Positions 27,776 to 37,224 of a stretch of 64,000 nt of DNA are shown in pieces. The notes beneath the pieces were generated by a model. The model made no database searches, was not told where the DNA came from, and saw only the letters and a program-made list of their open reading frames with translations. The DNA comes from an uncultured Armatimonadota bacterium (GTDB taxonomy: Bacteria > Armatimonadota > Fimbriimonadia > Fimbriimonadales > Fimbriimonadaceae), in NCBI GenBank assembly GCA_903899015.1, contig CAIUHP010000030.1, positions 55,113 through 119,112 on the forward strand, given 5' to 3'. Position 1 is the first letter of the stretch; every line of letters starts with the position of its first letter. The translations under genes and the position numbers were made by a program.

Positions 27776-29257
27776 ATGAAGATGGCCCAAAAGAGGATTC
27801 TGCTTCCGCTGATGTCTTGCTTGTTTGCTTGGTCAACGATCGGACTGGCGACATTGAGGGCGCAGGCAACCCCTCAAGATTTGATTGGCACCATGGTGGA
27901 AACGATCAATTCGAAGAACGAAGCCAACACGCTGAAGTTTCTCGAAGAGTGGATGGTTTCCAAGGCAAACCTTCAGCAACGGGCAAAGAAGTTTGTCGGT
28001 CTATCCGAGCAAGGCGGGCCGTTCAAACTTGTCAAGCAGTCAAGTGTGACGAGCAACGAAGTGGACGCGATTGTGACGGATCGAGAGGGAACTCGATTGG
28101 TTTTTCGCCTCCATATTCAAACAAAACCGAGCCTCAAGATTGTTGGCCTTCAAATTGCGCCTGCCTTCACGGTAGAGGGGCCAGATTCCGCCCTCGATAA
28201 GTGGAAAGATCTGAATGAGCTTGCGTCTCAGATCGCGACGCCTGTTCACTCTCCAGGGATGGCCATTGCCGTGATTAGGAATGGAGCACTCACGGAAGGG
28301 GTGGTCGGAGTGAGAACCTCACAATCGATCGATCCTGTCCAAACAAACGATGTTTGGAGCATTGGTTCGATCGGCAAGTCTGTATGCACATCCGTCATTG
28401 GGCGCCTTGTGGAGATGCACAAGCTCACGTGGGATGAAACGCTCAAGCAAGCGTTACCTGGCGTTTCAATGAAACCGGGCTATGCCAAGGTGACGATTGA
28501 GCAGTTGATGCTTCACCGAGGCGGAATTCCTCAAGACTTGGGATTTCGCCGACCCGATATTGATCGAATCGTCGGAAAAGCCAGGACGGGCACTGCAATT
28601 CGAGCCCGGTACGTGGCTGACATTTTGAAACGAAATCCGATCGGCACCCCAGGTGAGAAGTTTGCTTACTCGAATGCTGGTTACGCGCTACTTTCCTATA
28701 TTGCGGAAAGCAAGATGGGAAAGTCCTATGAATCTCTCGTGAAGGAGACGGTCTTTCGACCTCTTGGCCTCGCGCACAGTTTCACCGGTATCGATGTCCT
28801 TCCTGCCTCCCGACCTTCCGGACATGTTGAAGATGAGAATGGCATTCACCCATTAAACACGGAAGGTCCAATCGAATTCCTCTTCGCGGGAGCGGGCGGA
28901 GGTATGTATATGTCCATGGGAGATCTTGCAAAGTTTGGGCAAGCCCATTTGAGCGGCCTCAATGGCAAAGATGGATTTCTGAAGTCAGCGACAATAAAAT
29001 GGCTGCATCGAGGATTCCTTGAGCAACCGGGTGGGAAGCGAACGTATGCCTGTGGGTGGGGAATTGAGCGGTTTCCCGGGCTCGATTGGTCCCATAGCCA
29101 CAACGGATCAAACGGAACTCAGAGAGCCCAGCTCTCGATATTCCCAAGGTCGGGGCTCGTCATATCAGCGGCCGTCAATCTTGGTGGTGAAAAGCAACCA
29201 AGCCCCGGTTTACAGGCGGTGTTGGCAATCGCTAAGCGATTCGCAGCCAAAGGTTAA
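27776..29257 (+). CDS. Exported serine hydrolase, beta-lactamase/class C family
   Basis: 493 residues. Signal peptide (LPLMSCLFAWSTIGLATLRAQA), an N-terminal region of about 110 residues of the DUF3887-like kind that measures accumulating tail length, then the serine hydrolase domain. Catalytic motifs: SIGK (SxxK) in WSIGSIGKSVC, YSN in FAYSNAGYALL and a C-terminal HNG in SHSHNGSNG. The family includes class C beta-lactamases, D-aminopeptidases and esterases, so substrate cannot be set. It is divergent from the S9 peptidase. Confidence 0.85.
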   Translation: MKMAQKRILLPLMSCLFAWSTIGLATLRAQATPQDLIGTMVETINSKNEANTLKFLEEWMVSKANLQQRAKKFVGLSEQGGPFKLVKQSSVTSNEVDAIVTDREGTRLVFRLHIQTKPSLKIVGLQIAPAFTVEGPDSALDKWKDLNELASQIATPVHSPGMAIAVIRNGALTEGVVGVRTSQSIDPVQTNDVWSIGSIGKSVCTSVIGRLVEMHKLTWDETLKQALPGVSMKPGYAKVTIEQLMLHRGGIPQDLGFRRPDIDRIVGKARTGTAIRARYVADILKRNPIGTPGEKFAYSNAGYALLSYIAESKMGKSYESLVKETVFRPLGLAHSFTGIDVLPASRPSGHVEDENGIHPLNTEGPIEFLFAGAGGGMYMSMGDLAKFGQAHLSGLNGKDGFLKSATIKWLHRGFLEQPGGKRTYACGWGIERFPGLDWSHSHNGSNGTQRAQLSIFPRSGLVISAAVNLGGEKQPSPGLQAVLAIAKRFAAKG

Positions 29258-29280
29258 GTTCGCGGTGATATTCTAAAGGC

Positions 29281-30264
29281 GTGTTTCCAATCCTTGCTGC
29301 TGCCCTCACTCTTGGCTACTCGCCCGCCCCTCTAAAAATGAATGGGTGGCTCGTCTTTGATGACGAAGGAACGTCCATGCGTTCGTTCAAAGCTCACGCG
29401 GATCAGTTAAAGTCTGTAAGCGTGGACTGGTATAAATGTGATTCAAAAGGAATCCTCGTTCGGCAAAATCGGCCAAACCTCCAGGATCGCAAGGAGATCT
29501 TGGCTACGGCACGCAAGCATCATGTGAAGGTCTACGCCTTGGTCGCAAATGAGGGATTTGAGTCAAAGAGCCTCGAAAAGGTGATGGATTCTCCTGAACT
29601 GGTCAAGAACCATGCGAACCAGTTGGCCAAGATGGCGATCGAAGATGGCATCGACGGAATAGACCTTGATTACGAATCTCTTGCTGCGAAAGAACGAGAA
29701 CCGTTTACAAAATTGGTTCAAGCGGTGAGCAAAGCTTGCCACGCCAAGAAACTCCAGGTTGTAATGGCCGTTCACGCCAAAGAATCGGAGCCCGGTAACT
29801 GGGATGGTGCTCAGTCTCAAGATTGGGCAGCCTTAGGCAAGGCGGTCGATTATGTGCGGGTCATGACTTACGACTTTCACTGGGAAACTAGCGATCCGGG
29901 GCCCATCGCTCCGCCTGACTGGGTGGAACGAGTGATGAAATTTGCCACTACTGTCATTCCTGCTTCAAAACTTGATCTCGGCATTCCGGGTTATGGCTAC
30001 GATTGGTTGAACAAGAAAGCCGATAGTTATACGTGGGATGGCTGGGTTGAGCGCGTCAAGCAACATGGTCCAGCTCATCGCGATCCTGCGAGCCAAGAAA
30101 TGACTCTCTCATACAATGGTCGAACGGCGTTCTATGCCGACGCTTTAGCCGCAAAGCCAAAGTTTGATATCGTCCGAAAGCTGCACTTGAATGGCCTCGC
30201 ACTCTGGCGCCTTGGCTCGGAAGAACCGAGTTTTTGGAAGCTCCTTCGCGAGCAGGGCCAGTAG
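29281..30264 (+). CDS. Glycoside hydrolase family 18 protein
   Basis: 327 residues from a GTG start; a short hydrophobic N terminus may act as a signal. The GH18 catalytic signature DGIDLDYE (DxxDxDxE) is present, with the preceding strand VKVYALVAN and the barrel motifs VMTYDFHWE and LGIPGYGYDW. The general acid Glu is in place. The lineage with YDFHW looks closest to the spore-germination/YaaH type, which acts on chitin or N-acetylglucosamine-containing glycans. Convergent with a sugar ABC importer, which could take up the products. Confidence 0.88.
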   Translation: MFPILAAALTLGYSPAPLKMNGWLVFDDEGTSMRSFKAHADQLKSVSVDWYKCDSKGILVRQNRPNLQDRKEILATARKHHVKVYALVANEGFESKSLEKVMDSPELVKNHANQLAKMAIEDGIDGIDLDYESLAAKEREPFTKLVQAVSKACHAKKLQVVMAVHAKESEPGNWDGAQSQDWAALGKAVDYVRVMTYDFHWETSDPGPIAPPDWVERVMKFATTVIPASKLDLGIPGYGYDWLNKKADSYTWDGWVERVKQHGPAHRDPASQEMTLSYNGRTAFYADALAAKPKFDIVRKLHLNGLALWRLGSEEPSFWKLLREQGQ

Positions 30265-30290
30265 TTCGAAGGACCCTTAGTTCCAAGTTA

Positions 30291-30326
30291 GTGCCCTCCC
30301 GTGTTGGTGAAAACACCGGAGGGCAC
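30291..30326. terminator. Hairpin between convergent GH18 and ABC genes
   Basis: GTGCCCTCC pairs with GGAGGGCAC, with an inner GTGTT/AACAC after a C-C mismatch and a 6-base loop. No T tract on either side, so termination strength is uncertain. Confidence 0.6.
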
Positions 30327-30376
30327 CCACGGGCACATTGAGTTCCTAGAACTGACCCGTAACGTGAAAGCATAGG

Positions 30377-31237
30377 TCAGCCTTTCAGGCCCGTAATGGC
30401 AATGCCTTGAATGAACAGTCGCTGAGTGAAGAAAAACAAGATAATAACCGGCGCGATGATGATCGTCGATGCGGCCATTAAGAGGTTCCATTGAGTTCCA
30501 CCATTTTGACTCTGGTAGAACTGAAGCCCGAGCGAAAGCGTGAAGGTTTTCTGGTCAAGTAGATAGATCAAGGGGCCGAGGAAGTCGTTCCACGATCCCA
30601 TGAAGCTGAACAGCGCCACTACGGCAAGAGCCGCCTTGCTGAGCGGAAGGATGACGCTTCGAAAGATGCGCCATTCACTCGCGCCATCAATCTTGGCGGC
30701 TTCGGAAAGCTCGAAGGGAATGGTGCGGAAGAACTGCCTGAGCAAGAAGATGCTAAACGCGGAACCGAACCACGCAGGAACCCACAACGGACGGTAAGTT
30801 CCGATCCAATCAAGGTGTCGGAATAGCGCGAAGGTGGGAACCATCAATACCGGAAAGGGAACCATCATGGTCGCAATCGTGACGGCAAAGGCAAAGTCTC
30901 GGCCTGGCCAGCGAAGCCGGGAGAAGGCGTAAGCGACTAAAGAGTTGGAAGCTACCGTTCCTGAAACGATCAATACACAAAGTACAAGCGTGTTTCGGAA
31001 ATAGACGACGAACGGATAGTAGCCGACCGTTTCGTGTCCGGTGATGACCGCTTCTTTGAAGTTGCCCCACATGAACTTGGAGGGTATCCACTGAATCGGC
31101 ACCGACATCGTTTCCTTAATCGGCTTGAGCGCAGTCGTTAGTAGCCAAAGAAAGGGGAAGATAAAGGCGATGGAAAGTGCTACGAGCGCAATCTGAACGA
31201 GGACTTTCTGTATGATGCGAGTATCGTTTTTGCCCAT
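30377..31237 (-). CDS. Sugar ABC transporter permease, MalG type
   Basis: 286 residues with six predicted transmembrane helices. The EAA loop that contacts the ATPase is EAAKIDGASEWRIF followed by VILPLSKAALA, typical of carbohydrate uptake transporter family 1. The C-terminal end QGIAITGLKG is the usual MalG-like finish. Last gene of a three-gene operon with the MalF-type permease (2-base gap) and the binding protein. No ATP-binding subunit is adjacent. Confidence 0.93.
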   Translation of the reverse strand: MGKNDTRIIQKVLVQIALVALSIAFIFPFLWLLTTALKPIKETMSVPIQWIPSKFMWGNFKEAVITGHETVGYYPFVVYFRNTLVLCVLIVSGTVASNSLVAYAFSRLRWPGRDFAFAVTIATMMVPFPVLMVPTFALFRHLDWIGTYRPLWVPAWFGSAFSIFLLRQFFRTIPFELSEAAKIDGASEWRIFRSVILPLSKAALAVVALFSFMGSWNDFLGPLIYLLDQKTFTLSLGLQFYQSQNGGTQWNLLMAASTIIIAPVIILFFFTQRLFIQGIAITGLKG

Positions 31238-31239
31238 GA

Positions 31240-32136
31240 TTAACTTCCTTGGTAGTGGACGTGGCGCTCGCTAAACTTTAGCGAAACGACGGTGAGAACG
31301 AGAATCATCATGAACATGATCCAACCCATGGCGCTGGCGTAGCCCATCTTATGATATCGAAAAGCGTTGTCGTACAAGTACTCGGTGTAGAAGTAAGTTG
31401 ACCGCGCAGGCTGACCGTTCGGGAACATGATGTAGGGCACCGTGAAGACCTGGAGCGTGCCGATAATGCCCATGATCCCGTTGAAAAGGATGACGGGAGA
31501 GATCATCGGCAACGTGACGTGTTTGGTCTTCTGCCAGCCGTTGGCGCCGTCGAGATCGGCAGCTTCGATAAGCTGAACGGGAACATCCTGGAGTCCGGCT
31601 AGGTAGATCAGAACCGCGTTGCCAACGCCCCACACGCTCATCAAGACTAGGGCCGGCTTCGTCCACAAAGGATCCGTCATCCAATTGGGGCCTGACATGT
31701 GAATGATGCCTAAGAATTTGTTGAGGATCGGGTTGAGAACGCCGTGCTCTCCATCCAAAACAAACATCCAAAGCACCGCAAGTGAAACCTGAGGGACCAG
31801 CGAAGGAATGAAGAAGATGGTGCGATATATCGCCATCCCTTTCACTTTCGCATTCAGCAACATTGCCAAAATGATCGCGGTTCCCATTCCGGCCGGCAGC
31901 GCTATTACTGCGTAGAGCAGCGTGTTTTTGAGCGCGATCCAAAACACATCGTCTCCCCACAGCGCTTTATAATTGTCTAGGCCGACAAAAATGGGTGCCT
32001 TCAAGATCGAATAATCACAAAAGCTGAAATAAATAGATGCGCAGAGGGGATAGAGCAGAAAGATGCAGAATCCCAGCAGCCAAGGCGAAGCAAACAAGTA
32101 GCCAAATTGAGCCTCACGACGTGTCCCTCCTTTCAT
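31240..32136 (-). CDS. Sugar ABC transporter permease, MalF type
   Basis: 298 residues with six transmembrane helices and the EAA loop EAADLDGANGWQKTKHVTLP. It forms the channel with the MalG-type permease. Its start overlaps the stop of the solute-binding protein by 4 bases, which signals translational coupling. Confidence 0.93.
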   Translation of the reverse strand: MKGGTRREAQFGYLFASPWLLGFCIFLLYPLCASIYFSFCDYSILKAPIFVGLDNYKALWGDDVFWIALKNTLLYAVIALPAGMGTAIILAMLLNAKVKGMAIYRTIFFIPSLVPQVSLAVLWMFVLDGEHGVLNPILNKFLGIIHMSGPNWMTDPLWTKPALVLMSVWGVGNAVLIYLAGLQDVPVQLIEAADLDGANGWQKTKHVTLPMISPVILFNGIMGIIGTLQVFTVPYIMFPNGQPARSTYFYTEYLYDNAFRYHKMGYASAMGWIMFMMILVLTVVSLKFSERHVHYQGS

Positions 32137-33455
32137 TTCTCGCCTCGAATCTTGAGCCGTTCTAGGTAACTGTCCAACGTCGGTTGCATTCGCTTGGCGA
32201 CATCGTCGAGCGCCTGCTTAGGAGTCTTTTGCATGAGGGTGATTTCGCTGAACGCGTTGTTGATTTCGTCGTTATATTCCGACCAGATGCCAATCTTCGG
32301 CGTGGACACAGTCGTCTTGCTGTAGGCCAGTTTAATGAAGAGTTTGATGTACGGGTTCGGATGGTTGGCAATGAATCCGTCACTCACTTGAAGTAGCGGA
32401 GTGATCTTCTTCTGACCTAAACAGAGCATTTCGAGCCCTTTCTGTGATTCTACAAATTTTAAGAACTCGAAGGCTTCCTTCGGATGTTTTGCACCAGTCG
32501 GAATGCAGAGGACGTCGAGATCAATGACGGTCGGATCGGGTAAGTCGGGACTGACACTTGGGAAAGGAGCTGCTCCCCACTCCAGGTCCGGCTTGAACAT
32601 GTTGATGAAGTTGTACATCCAGACGCCCTGGATTTCCATCGCATCCTGGCTCGTCATAAATCCGTTCTGGGGAGATGAAAAACTTCCGAAACCACCCTTG
32701 AACGTTTGGAGCGCGGTTCCACCATATCGCTGCGAGAAGTGTTGAACCCACTCAAATGCCTTTACGTTTTCGGGGCTATTGATCGTGATTTTGCTTTTGC
32801 CGTCCCACAACTTGCCTCCAAAGAACGGACCCCAGCACCAGTTCCACCAACCAGGTTCAGAAGGAATGAATCCTGCCTGGATAAGATGTCCATTTGCGTC
32901 TTTCTTGGTGAGCTTGTCCGACATTTCGTCCAGCTCGGCAAAGGTGCGCGGTGGTTTCTCGGGATCGAGCCCAGCGTCTCGAAAAAGCTTTTTGTTATAG
33001 TGAAGGGCCGTGGTTGCCGGAGTGCTCGGCAATGCATAGACGTGATCTCGGACGACTCCAATGTCCCAATAAGCAGGAATGTATTGGTCTCTCGAGATTC
33101 CGGCCGCTTTACACATTTCGTCAAGCTGCATGACCGCGTGGTTGTCGGCATATTTGGTGACGTTGGCTCCGTAAAGTCCCACGACGTCGGGCGGAATGCC
33201 ACCCGAGATTGCCATCAAAGTCTTATCTTCAATGCCACTCACACTGAGGATGTCCACCTGGATCTTGTCTTGCGACTTGTTGTAGGTGTCAACCACCTTT
33301 TTCATCGCGTCAAATTCAAATGCGGTCCACTTTTCCCAGTATTTGATGTGGACTTTTCCGTCCGGTTTGTCAGGCTGAGTGAGAACTTCGCCAGCGTAAA
33401 TAGTTCCCAAAACAGCAATTGCTAGGAGAGGGAGAGTGAAGGCACTTCGATCCAC
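32133..33455 (-). CDS. ABC transporter extracellular solute-binding protein
   Basis: 440 residues from a GTG start with a signal sequence (LPLLAIAVLGTIYAGEV). No lipobox Cys, so it is probably a soluble periplasmic protein. The mature part has the family 1 pattern: IKYWEKWTAFEFDAMKKVVDTYN, IPPDVVGLYG, YALPSTPATTALHYNKKLFRDAGL and the GFIPSEPGWWNWCWG aromatic region that lines sugar sites. Substrate unknown; oligosaccharide fits the permease type. First gene of the importer operon. Confidence 0.92.
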   Translation of the reverse strand: MDRSAFTLPLLAIAVLGTIYAGEVLTQPDKPDGKVHIKYWEKWTAFEFDAMKKVVDTYNKSQDKIQVDILSVSGIEDKTLMAISGGIPPDVVGLYGANVTKYADNHAVMQLDEMCKAAGISRDQYIPAYWDIGVVRDHVYALPSTPATTALHYNKKLFRDAGLDPEKPPRTFAELDEMSDKLTKKDANGHLIQAGFIPSEPGWWNWCWGPFFGGKLWDGKSKITINSPENVKAFEWVQHFSQRYGGTALQTFKGGFGSFSSPQNGFMTSQDAMEIQGVWMYNFINMFKPDLEWGAAPFPSVSPDLPDPTVIDLDVLCIPTGAKHPKEAFEFLKFVESQKGLEMLCLGQKKITPLLQVSDGFIANHPNPYIKLFIKLAYSKTTVSTPKIGIWSEYNDEINNAFSEITLMQKTPKQALDDVAKRMQPTLDSYLERLKIRGEK

Positions 33456-33670
33456 CCACCGAGTCTGAGCGATTAAACATTATTCGTCAAGCATTTAGGC
33501 TGAGTGACGCACTTTTTGTCGGAATGTAAGTTGCAGATGTGGACTTGACTCAAGCTAAGTTTCTTAAGCGGGCCTGTCAATTTAAGGATTGGACCGGTTA
33601 CGCAGTCAACGAGAATTTCTTTGATCGCAGATGCGAACCTTAACGCGGGCTTCGCGTAGAATCGACTGCA

Positions 33671-34612
33671 ATGAAACTACGGAATCTTGGGAAATCGGGC
33701 TTGCTCGTATCGGAAGTTGGCCTCGGATGCAACAACTTTGGGATGAGAGTCGACTTAGAGGGCTCGCGCAAAGTGATCGACAAAGCGATTGACCTTGGAA
33801 TTACGTTTTTCGATACCGCAGACATTTATGGAAATTCCGGTGGTTCCGAGACCATTCTTGGTGAGGTCCTTGGAAACCGCAGAAAGGACATCGTGCTTGC
33901 AACGAAGTTTGGGATGCAAATGGACTCGGAAGGGAAGCAAAAGGGTGCGTCGCGACGTTATATCATGTCCGCAGTGGAAGCGAGCCTGATCCGTCTTAAG
34001 ACCGATCACATCGACCTCTATCAGCTACACGCTCCCGATGAACTTACGCCAATGCAGGAAACCCTCCAGGCTCTGAATGACCTTGTCGTACAAGGCAAAG
34101 TTCGATATATCGGATGCTCCAACGTTCCCGCGTGGCAAGTTGCAGATTCGCAATGGCTATCGAAGAGTTTGGGTATCAATAAGTTCGTCTCATGCCAAGA
34201 CGAGTACAGCCTTTTAGCTCGCGACGTTGAGAAAGAGCTCGTTCCCGCAACCCAGGCATATGGGCTTGGCATTCTTCCTTATTTCCCATTGGCGAGCGGA
34301 CTACTCACCGGTAAATACAAACGAGACCACCTCCCTGAAGGGACTCGTTTTGCCGCGAGTGAGCGGGCCCGTGACCGATATATGACGGAGAAGAATTGGG
34401 CAATCGTTGAAGGGCTAGAGGCATTTGTTCAAGCCCGTGGAAAGACATTGCTGGAATTGGCCTTTAGCTGGCTCGCGGCTCAACCGTCGGTGTCGAGTGT
34501 GATCGCAGGTGCCACAAAACCTGAGCAAGTCGAACTCAATGCGGCTGCGATTTCATGGGCTCTCACTCCTGAAGAGCTTGCTGAAATCGATCGAATTTCT
34601 TCAGCCGCATAA
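33671..34612 (+). CDS. Aldo/keto reductase
   Basis: NADPH-dependent oxidoreductase, 313 residues, TIM barrel. Catalytic Asp and Tyr in FFDTADIYG, the Lys in LATKFGM and the active-site His in LYQLHAPD are present; the cofactor-binding end has IPYFPLASGLLTGKY-like and VIAGATKPEQVE segments. It resembles the YajO/Gre type acting on small aldehydes or on glyco-compounds. Divergent from the sugar ABC importer with about 215 bases between them. Confidence 0.92.
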   Translation: MKLRNLGKSGLLVSEVGLGCNNFGMRVDLEGSRKVIDKAIDLGITFFDTADIYGNSGGSETILGEVLGNRRKDIVLATKFGMQMDSEGKQKGASRRYIMSAVEASLIRLKTDHIDLYQLHAPDELTPMQETLQALNDLVVQGKVRYIGCSNVPAWQVADSQWLSKSLGINKFVSCQDEYSLLARDVEKELVPATQAYGLGILPYFPLASGLLTGKYKRDHLPEGTRFAASERARDRYMTEKNWAIVEGLEAFVQARGKTLLELAFSWLAAQPSVSSVIAGATKPEQVELNAAAISWALTPEELAEIDRISSAA

Positions 34613-34664
34613 TTTTCCGTAAATCATTTGAACTCGACAAAGAATGATGGACACTCATCATTAA

Positions 34665-35537
34665 ATGTTGAGTTGCGTTTGTGGGATGGTGCTCATGGCA
34701 AAGGGGGCCGGTATGTCCGGTCCAATTTCATCAGCGGCGGCTTCTAGAATCGTTCAAGCCGCTGCTGGTCGAGTCGGATTAGGGCGTAATTTGCCCGTTC
34801 ACTCCGCTCGAAAGCTTGCCGGTAATCCTTTTGGGCTAGGGATGGAAGACTATCAATACGTGACACTAACGCTTCCCAACAATCGCTGGGTTTCGGCCCA
34901 AGTTTCGTTAGATGGCCGAATTACCGTCTTTCAGGTATCTCCTCAGACGAGTCATTCGGCTCCGAAAAATACGTTTGTGATGTCGGAGGAAGTTACCGAA
35001 AAACTAGCTTCAAAACTCGTTGTCGAAATGGGTGCCCGAGGGCCCTATAAGGCAAGAAAATTTACCGTGTCCTCTGCTGATCCCGAGGCAATGGTCTACT
35101 TTGATTCCGTACTGAACGGACACACCTTCTTTAACCTAAACCCGACATACGGACATCGGATCGACTTTAACCGTCAAACGGGTGAAGTACTCAATTATTT
35201 CGCCCCGCCGCCTATTCCTCCCGTAAAGGAACGTGTGCCCAAAATCAAGGCGAATGAAGCGGTGAAAAGGCTCGAACATTGGGGGAAGACCCATTACCGA
35301 ACCGGTGGTGGCGCCACGTACCTTTATGGGCCCAGTTGGCACGAGATCATTACACTTGTGCCCGAGCTAGGCTACTACAAGTTCAAGAACGAATCTTACG
35401 CTCGATTGGTTTGGCAAGGTGCGCTTTGGACTCAGATGAATGCCCAGTTTCCAAAAACTGAATCAGGAAAAATCCGAGTTTTGCTTGATGCGACCATGGG
35501 TGAGTTGATTCCACCGGATGATCCGGGCATCAACTAG
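34665..35537 (+). CDS. Hypothetical protein, PepSY/YcdB-like
   Basis: 290 residues; start uncertain, since ATG codons at 34665, 34686 and 34695 are all in frame. The N terminus is not a clear signal peptide. Two segments of the type 'h-D-x-x-T-G-E-V-L-x-Y' (DFNRQTGEVLNYF and LLDATMGELIPPD) follow preceding helices (ANEAVKRLE), the helix-hairpin pattern of PepSY/YcdB-type repeats, which are often found in secreted regulators. The next gene has the same layout, so the two are probably diverged paralogues. No function assigned. Confidence 0.65.
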   Translation: MLSCVCGMVLMAKGAGMSGPISSAAASRIVQAAAGRVGLGRNLPVHSARKLAGNPFGLGMEDYQYVTLTLPNNRWVSAQVSLDGRITVFQVSPQTSHSAPKNTFVMSEEVTEKLASKLVVEMGARGPYKARKFTVSSADPEAMVYFDSVLNGHTFFNLNPTYGHRIDFNRQTGEVLNYFAPPPIPPVKERVPKIKANEAVKRLEHWGKTHYRTGGGATYLYGPSWHEIITLVPELGYYKFKNESYARLVWQGALWTQMNAQFPKTESGKIRVLLDATMGELIPPDDPGIN

Positions 35538-35587
35538 AACCCTTGATGAATGAATGAACTTGTCGTAGAATGCAGGGGCGTGGTCCT

Positions 35588-36529
35588 ATGGTCATTCCTG
35601 TCCTTACTACGATCCTGCTTCTAGCATCACCTGACTCCGCAGATGGGCAAAAAGCAGTCTCGCAAATGAAAACGCTCCTTGCGGACTTTGATGTTCCGGG
35701 ACCGTATATCTTCAAGAGCTTCCAAGCAAACGGACTCAGTGGAGGCAAATCGTTTTGCGTCGTTAAAGTTCTAGACGGCGAGCGAGTGATGTGCACGGCT
35801 GAAACACAGCCAGGCACCGGTCAAATTGGCCTCATTTACCGAGGAAAATACTCGGGTCCCACTCAAGTTAGGTTTGCCAAAGTTTACGAAAAGAAGGTTC
35901 TTGGAAAACCACTTCGCGATACGCATTTGAAATCATCGATTTCAAAGTGGTCCAAGAAGATTTTAGGCTCGACGCCGGCTGCGTTGGAGCGATGTGAAGT
36001 TTCCTCTGACGGTGTGGTTACGGCTGATTTTACGCTTTTGAGTAATGGATTGCCTTCAATCAATCAATCGTGCGGCTTCACGATCAAACTGAATGCCACG
36101 GATGGTCGTTTTGTGTCGTTCAATGGATTGCTCAATCCTCCAAAGGCGGATTCGCGGGCAATCAAATTGAAAGATGCTTCGCTCGTTTGCCAGCATTTCC
36201 AAAGTCGATATCGAACGGATATCTTTCCCTTTGAGCGAAATCAAGAGGTATCAGAAGATTCTCTACAAGGAGTTCCGAGCCCCGTCGCCAAGCCTAGTCC
36301 GAAAGGTGGATCAGTTGGAGGATATGTTTCGGCACCCAGAGTTACCAAGACAACTCTTGGTTTCTACCCTTTACCTGGAGGAGCAAATTCAATTTGGGTT
36401 TGGCGCATCGATTACCTCACGACACCCACCAACTCTAAGGGTGCTTACAAGCCCATTGCGAAATACGTCCTGATTGATGCCGTGAGTGGACATCTCATTC
36501 AGGCACCCATTCATGAGTCTCTCCAATAA
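35588..36529 (+). CDS. Hypothetical secreted protein, PepSY/YcdB-like
   Basis: 313 residues from ATG 35588, which has AGGGG at 9 bases; an ATG at 35570 is also in frame. Short signal peptide (VIPVLTTILLLASPDSADG). Two units again end in a Gly-turn strand (KLNATDGRFVSFNG and VLIDAVSGHLIQA), as in the preceding gene, with a Pro/Ser-rich linker between them. Four Cys residues could form disulfides outside the cell. The function is unknown; the tandem placement suggests duplication. Confidence 0.7.
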   Translation: MVIPVLTTILLLASPDSADGQKAVSQMKTLLADFDVPGPYIFKSFQANGLSGGKSFCVVKVLDGERVMCTAETQPGTGQIGLIYRGKYSGPTQVRFAKVYEKKVLGKPLRDTHLKSSISKWSKKILGSTPAALERCEVSSDGVVTADFTLLSNGLPSINQSCGFTIKLNATDGRFVSFNGLLNPPKADSRAIKLKDASLVCQHFQSRYRTDIFPFERNQEVSEDSLQGVPSPVAKPSPKGGSVGGYVSAPRVTKTTLGFYPLPGGANSIWVWRIDYLTTPTNSKGAYKPIAKYVLIDAVSGHLIQAPIHESLQ

Positions 36530-36572
36530 ATGGGTGCTGACTGTCCAAACGTCTGGGCCATCTGAGGCTAAT

Positions 36573-37043
36573 TTAGCAAGCCGGTCGGAAGCGGTCCAGA
36601 ATTTCTAGGTGCCGCCCTTCCGCTTCTTTTCCGTTGTGCCTATGAATGAGATTCCAGGCAGTGGCTTCGGATAGGTTGCCAGAGGGTAAGAACAGTACGA
36701 GAATCGCGCCTCCCCTCCTAATCGATCCTTCGATCCACAAGGCAGATGCAGGAGTAAATCCTTGTTTTGCCAAGAAGAGACTCAGATCGTTGTCCGTTTG
36801 CAGATCTTGAGCGTGGGGTTTGAATGGCTCGGACTTGAAGTGGGCTTCCGGTACTTCTCCGAAAATCATGAGTTGATCTTCATCCTCAAATCGACGACCA
36901 TGCTCATCTTCAGATTGCAGGTAGCTGTATCGTGAGATGACATAAGCATCGGCCGGTAACACGCCTTCACTGATGAGCCCAAGGAAGGACTCGACCGCCG
37001 AACTAACCTGATCAAACGTGGCAATTAGGGTGCTGTCTTCCAT
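36573..37043 (-). CDS. Hypothetical protein
   Basis: 156 residues, acidic, without signal or membrane segment. A mixed alpha/beta pattern: a helical N terminus, a strand-turn region around AYVISRYSYLQSEDEHG, and a C-terminal LVLFLPSG strand. I recognise no family. It is convergent with the preceding gene and stands alone. Confidence 0.6.
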   Translation of the reverse strand: MEDSTLIATFDQVSSAVESFLGLISEGVLPADAYVISRYSYLQSEDEHGRRFEDEDQLMIFGEVPEAHFKSEPFKPHAQDLQTDNDLSLFLAKQGFTPASALWIEGSIRRGGAILVLFLPSGNLSEATAWNLIHRHNGKEAEGRHLEILDRFRPAC

Positions 37044-37224
37044 AGCTTTTTCCTCCGATATATGGCAGGCGAAAATAGAAGCATGAGTGTTCCATCCGCT
37101 AGACGTTCCAGGACCATTGCCAGCATTCCTGGCCCCATCCTAAGCATTTGAACGTTCTCGATCGGATCCGTTTAGAAGCACATGCCCGAACAGCTTTGGG
37201 TTCGATGGCGTAACATCAAAGAAG

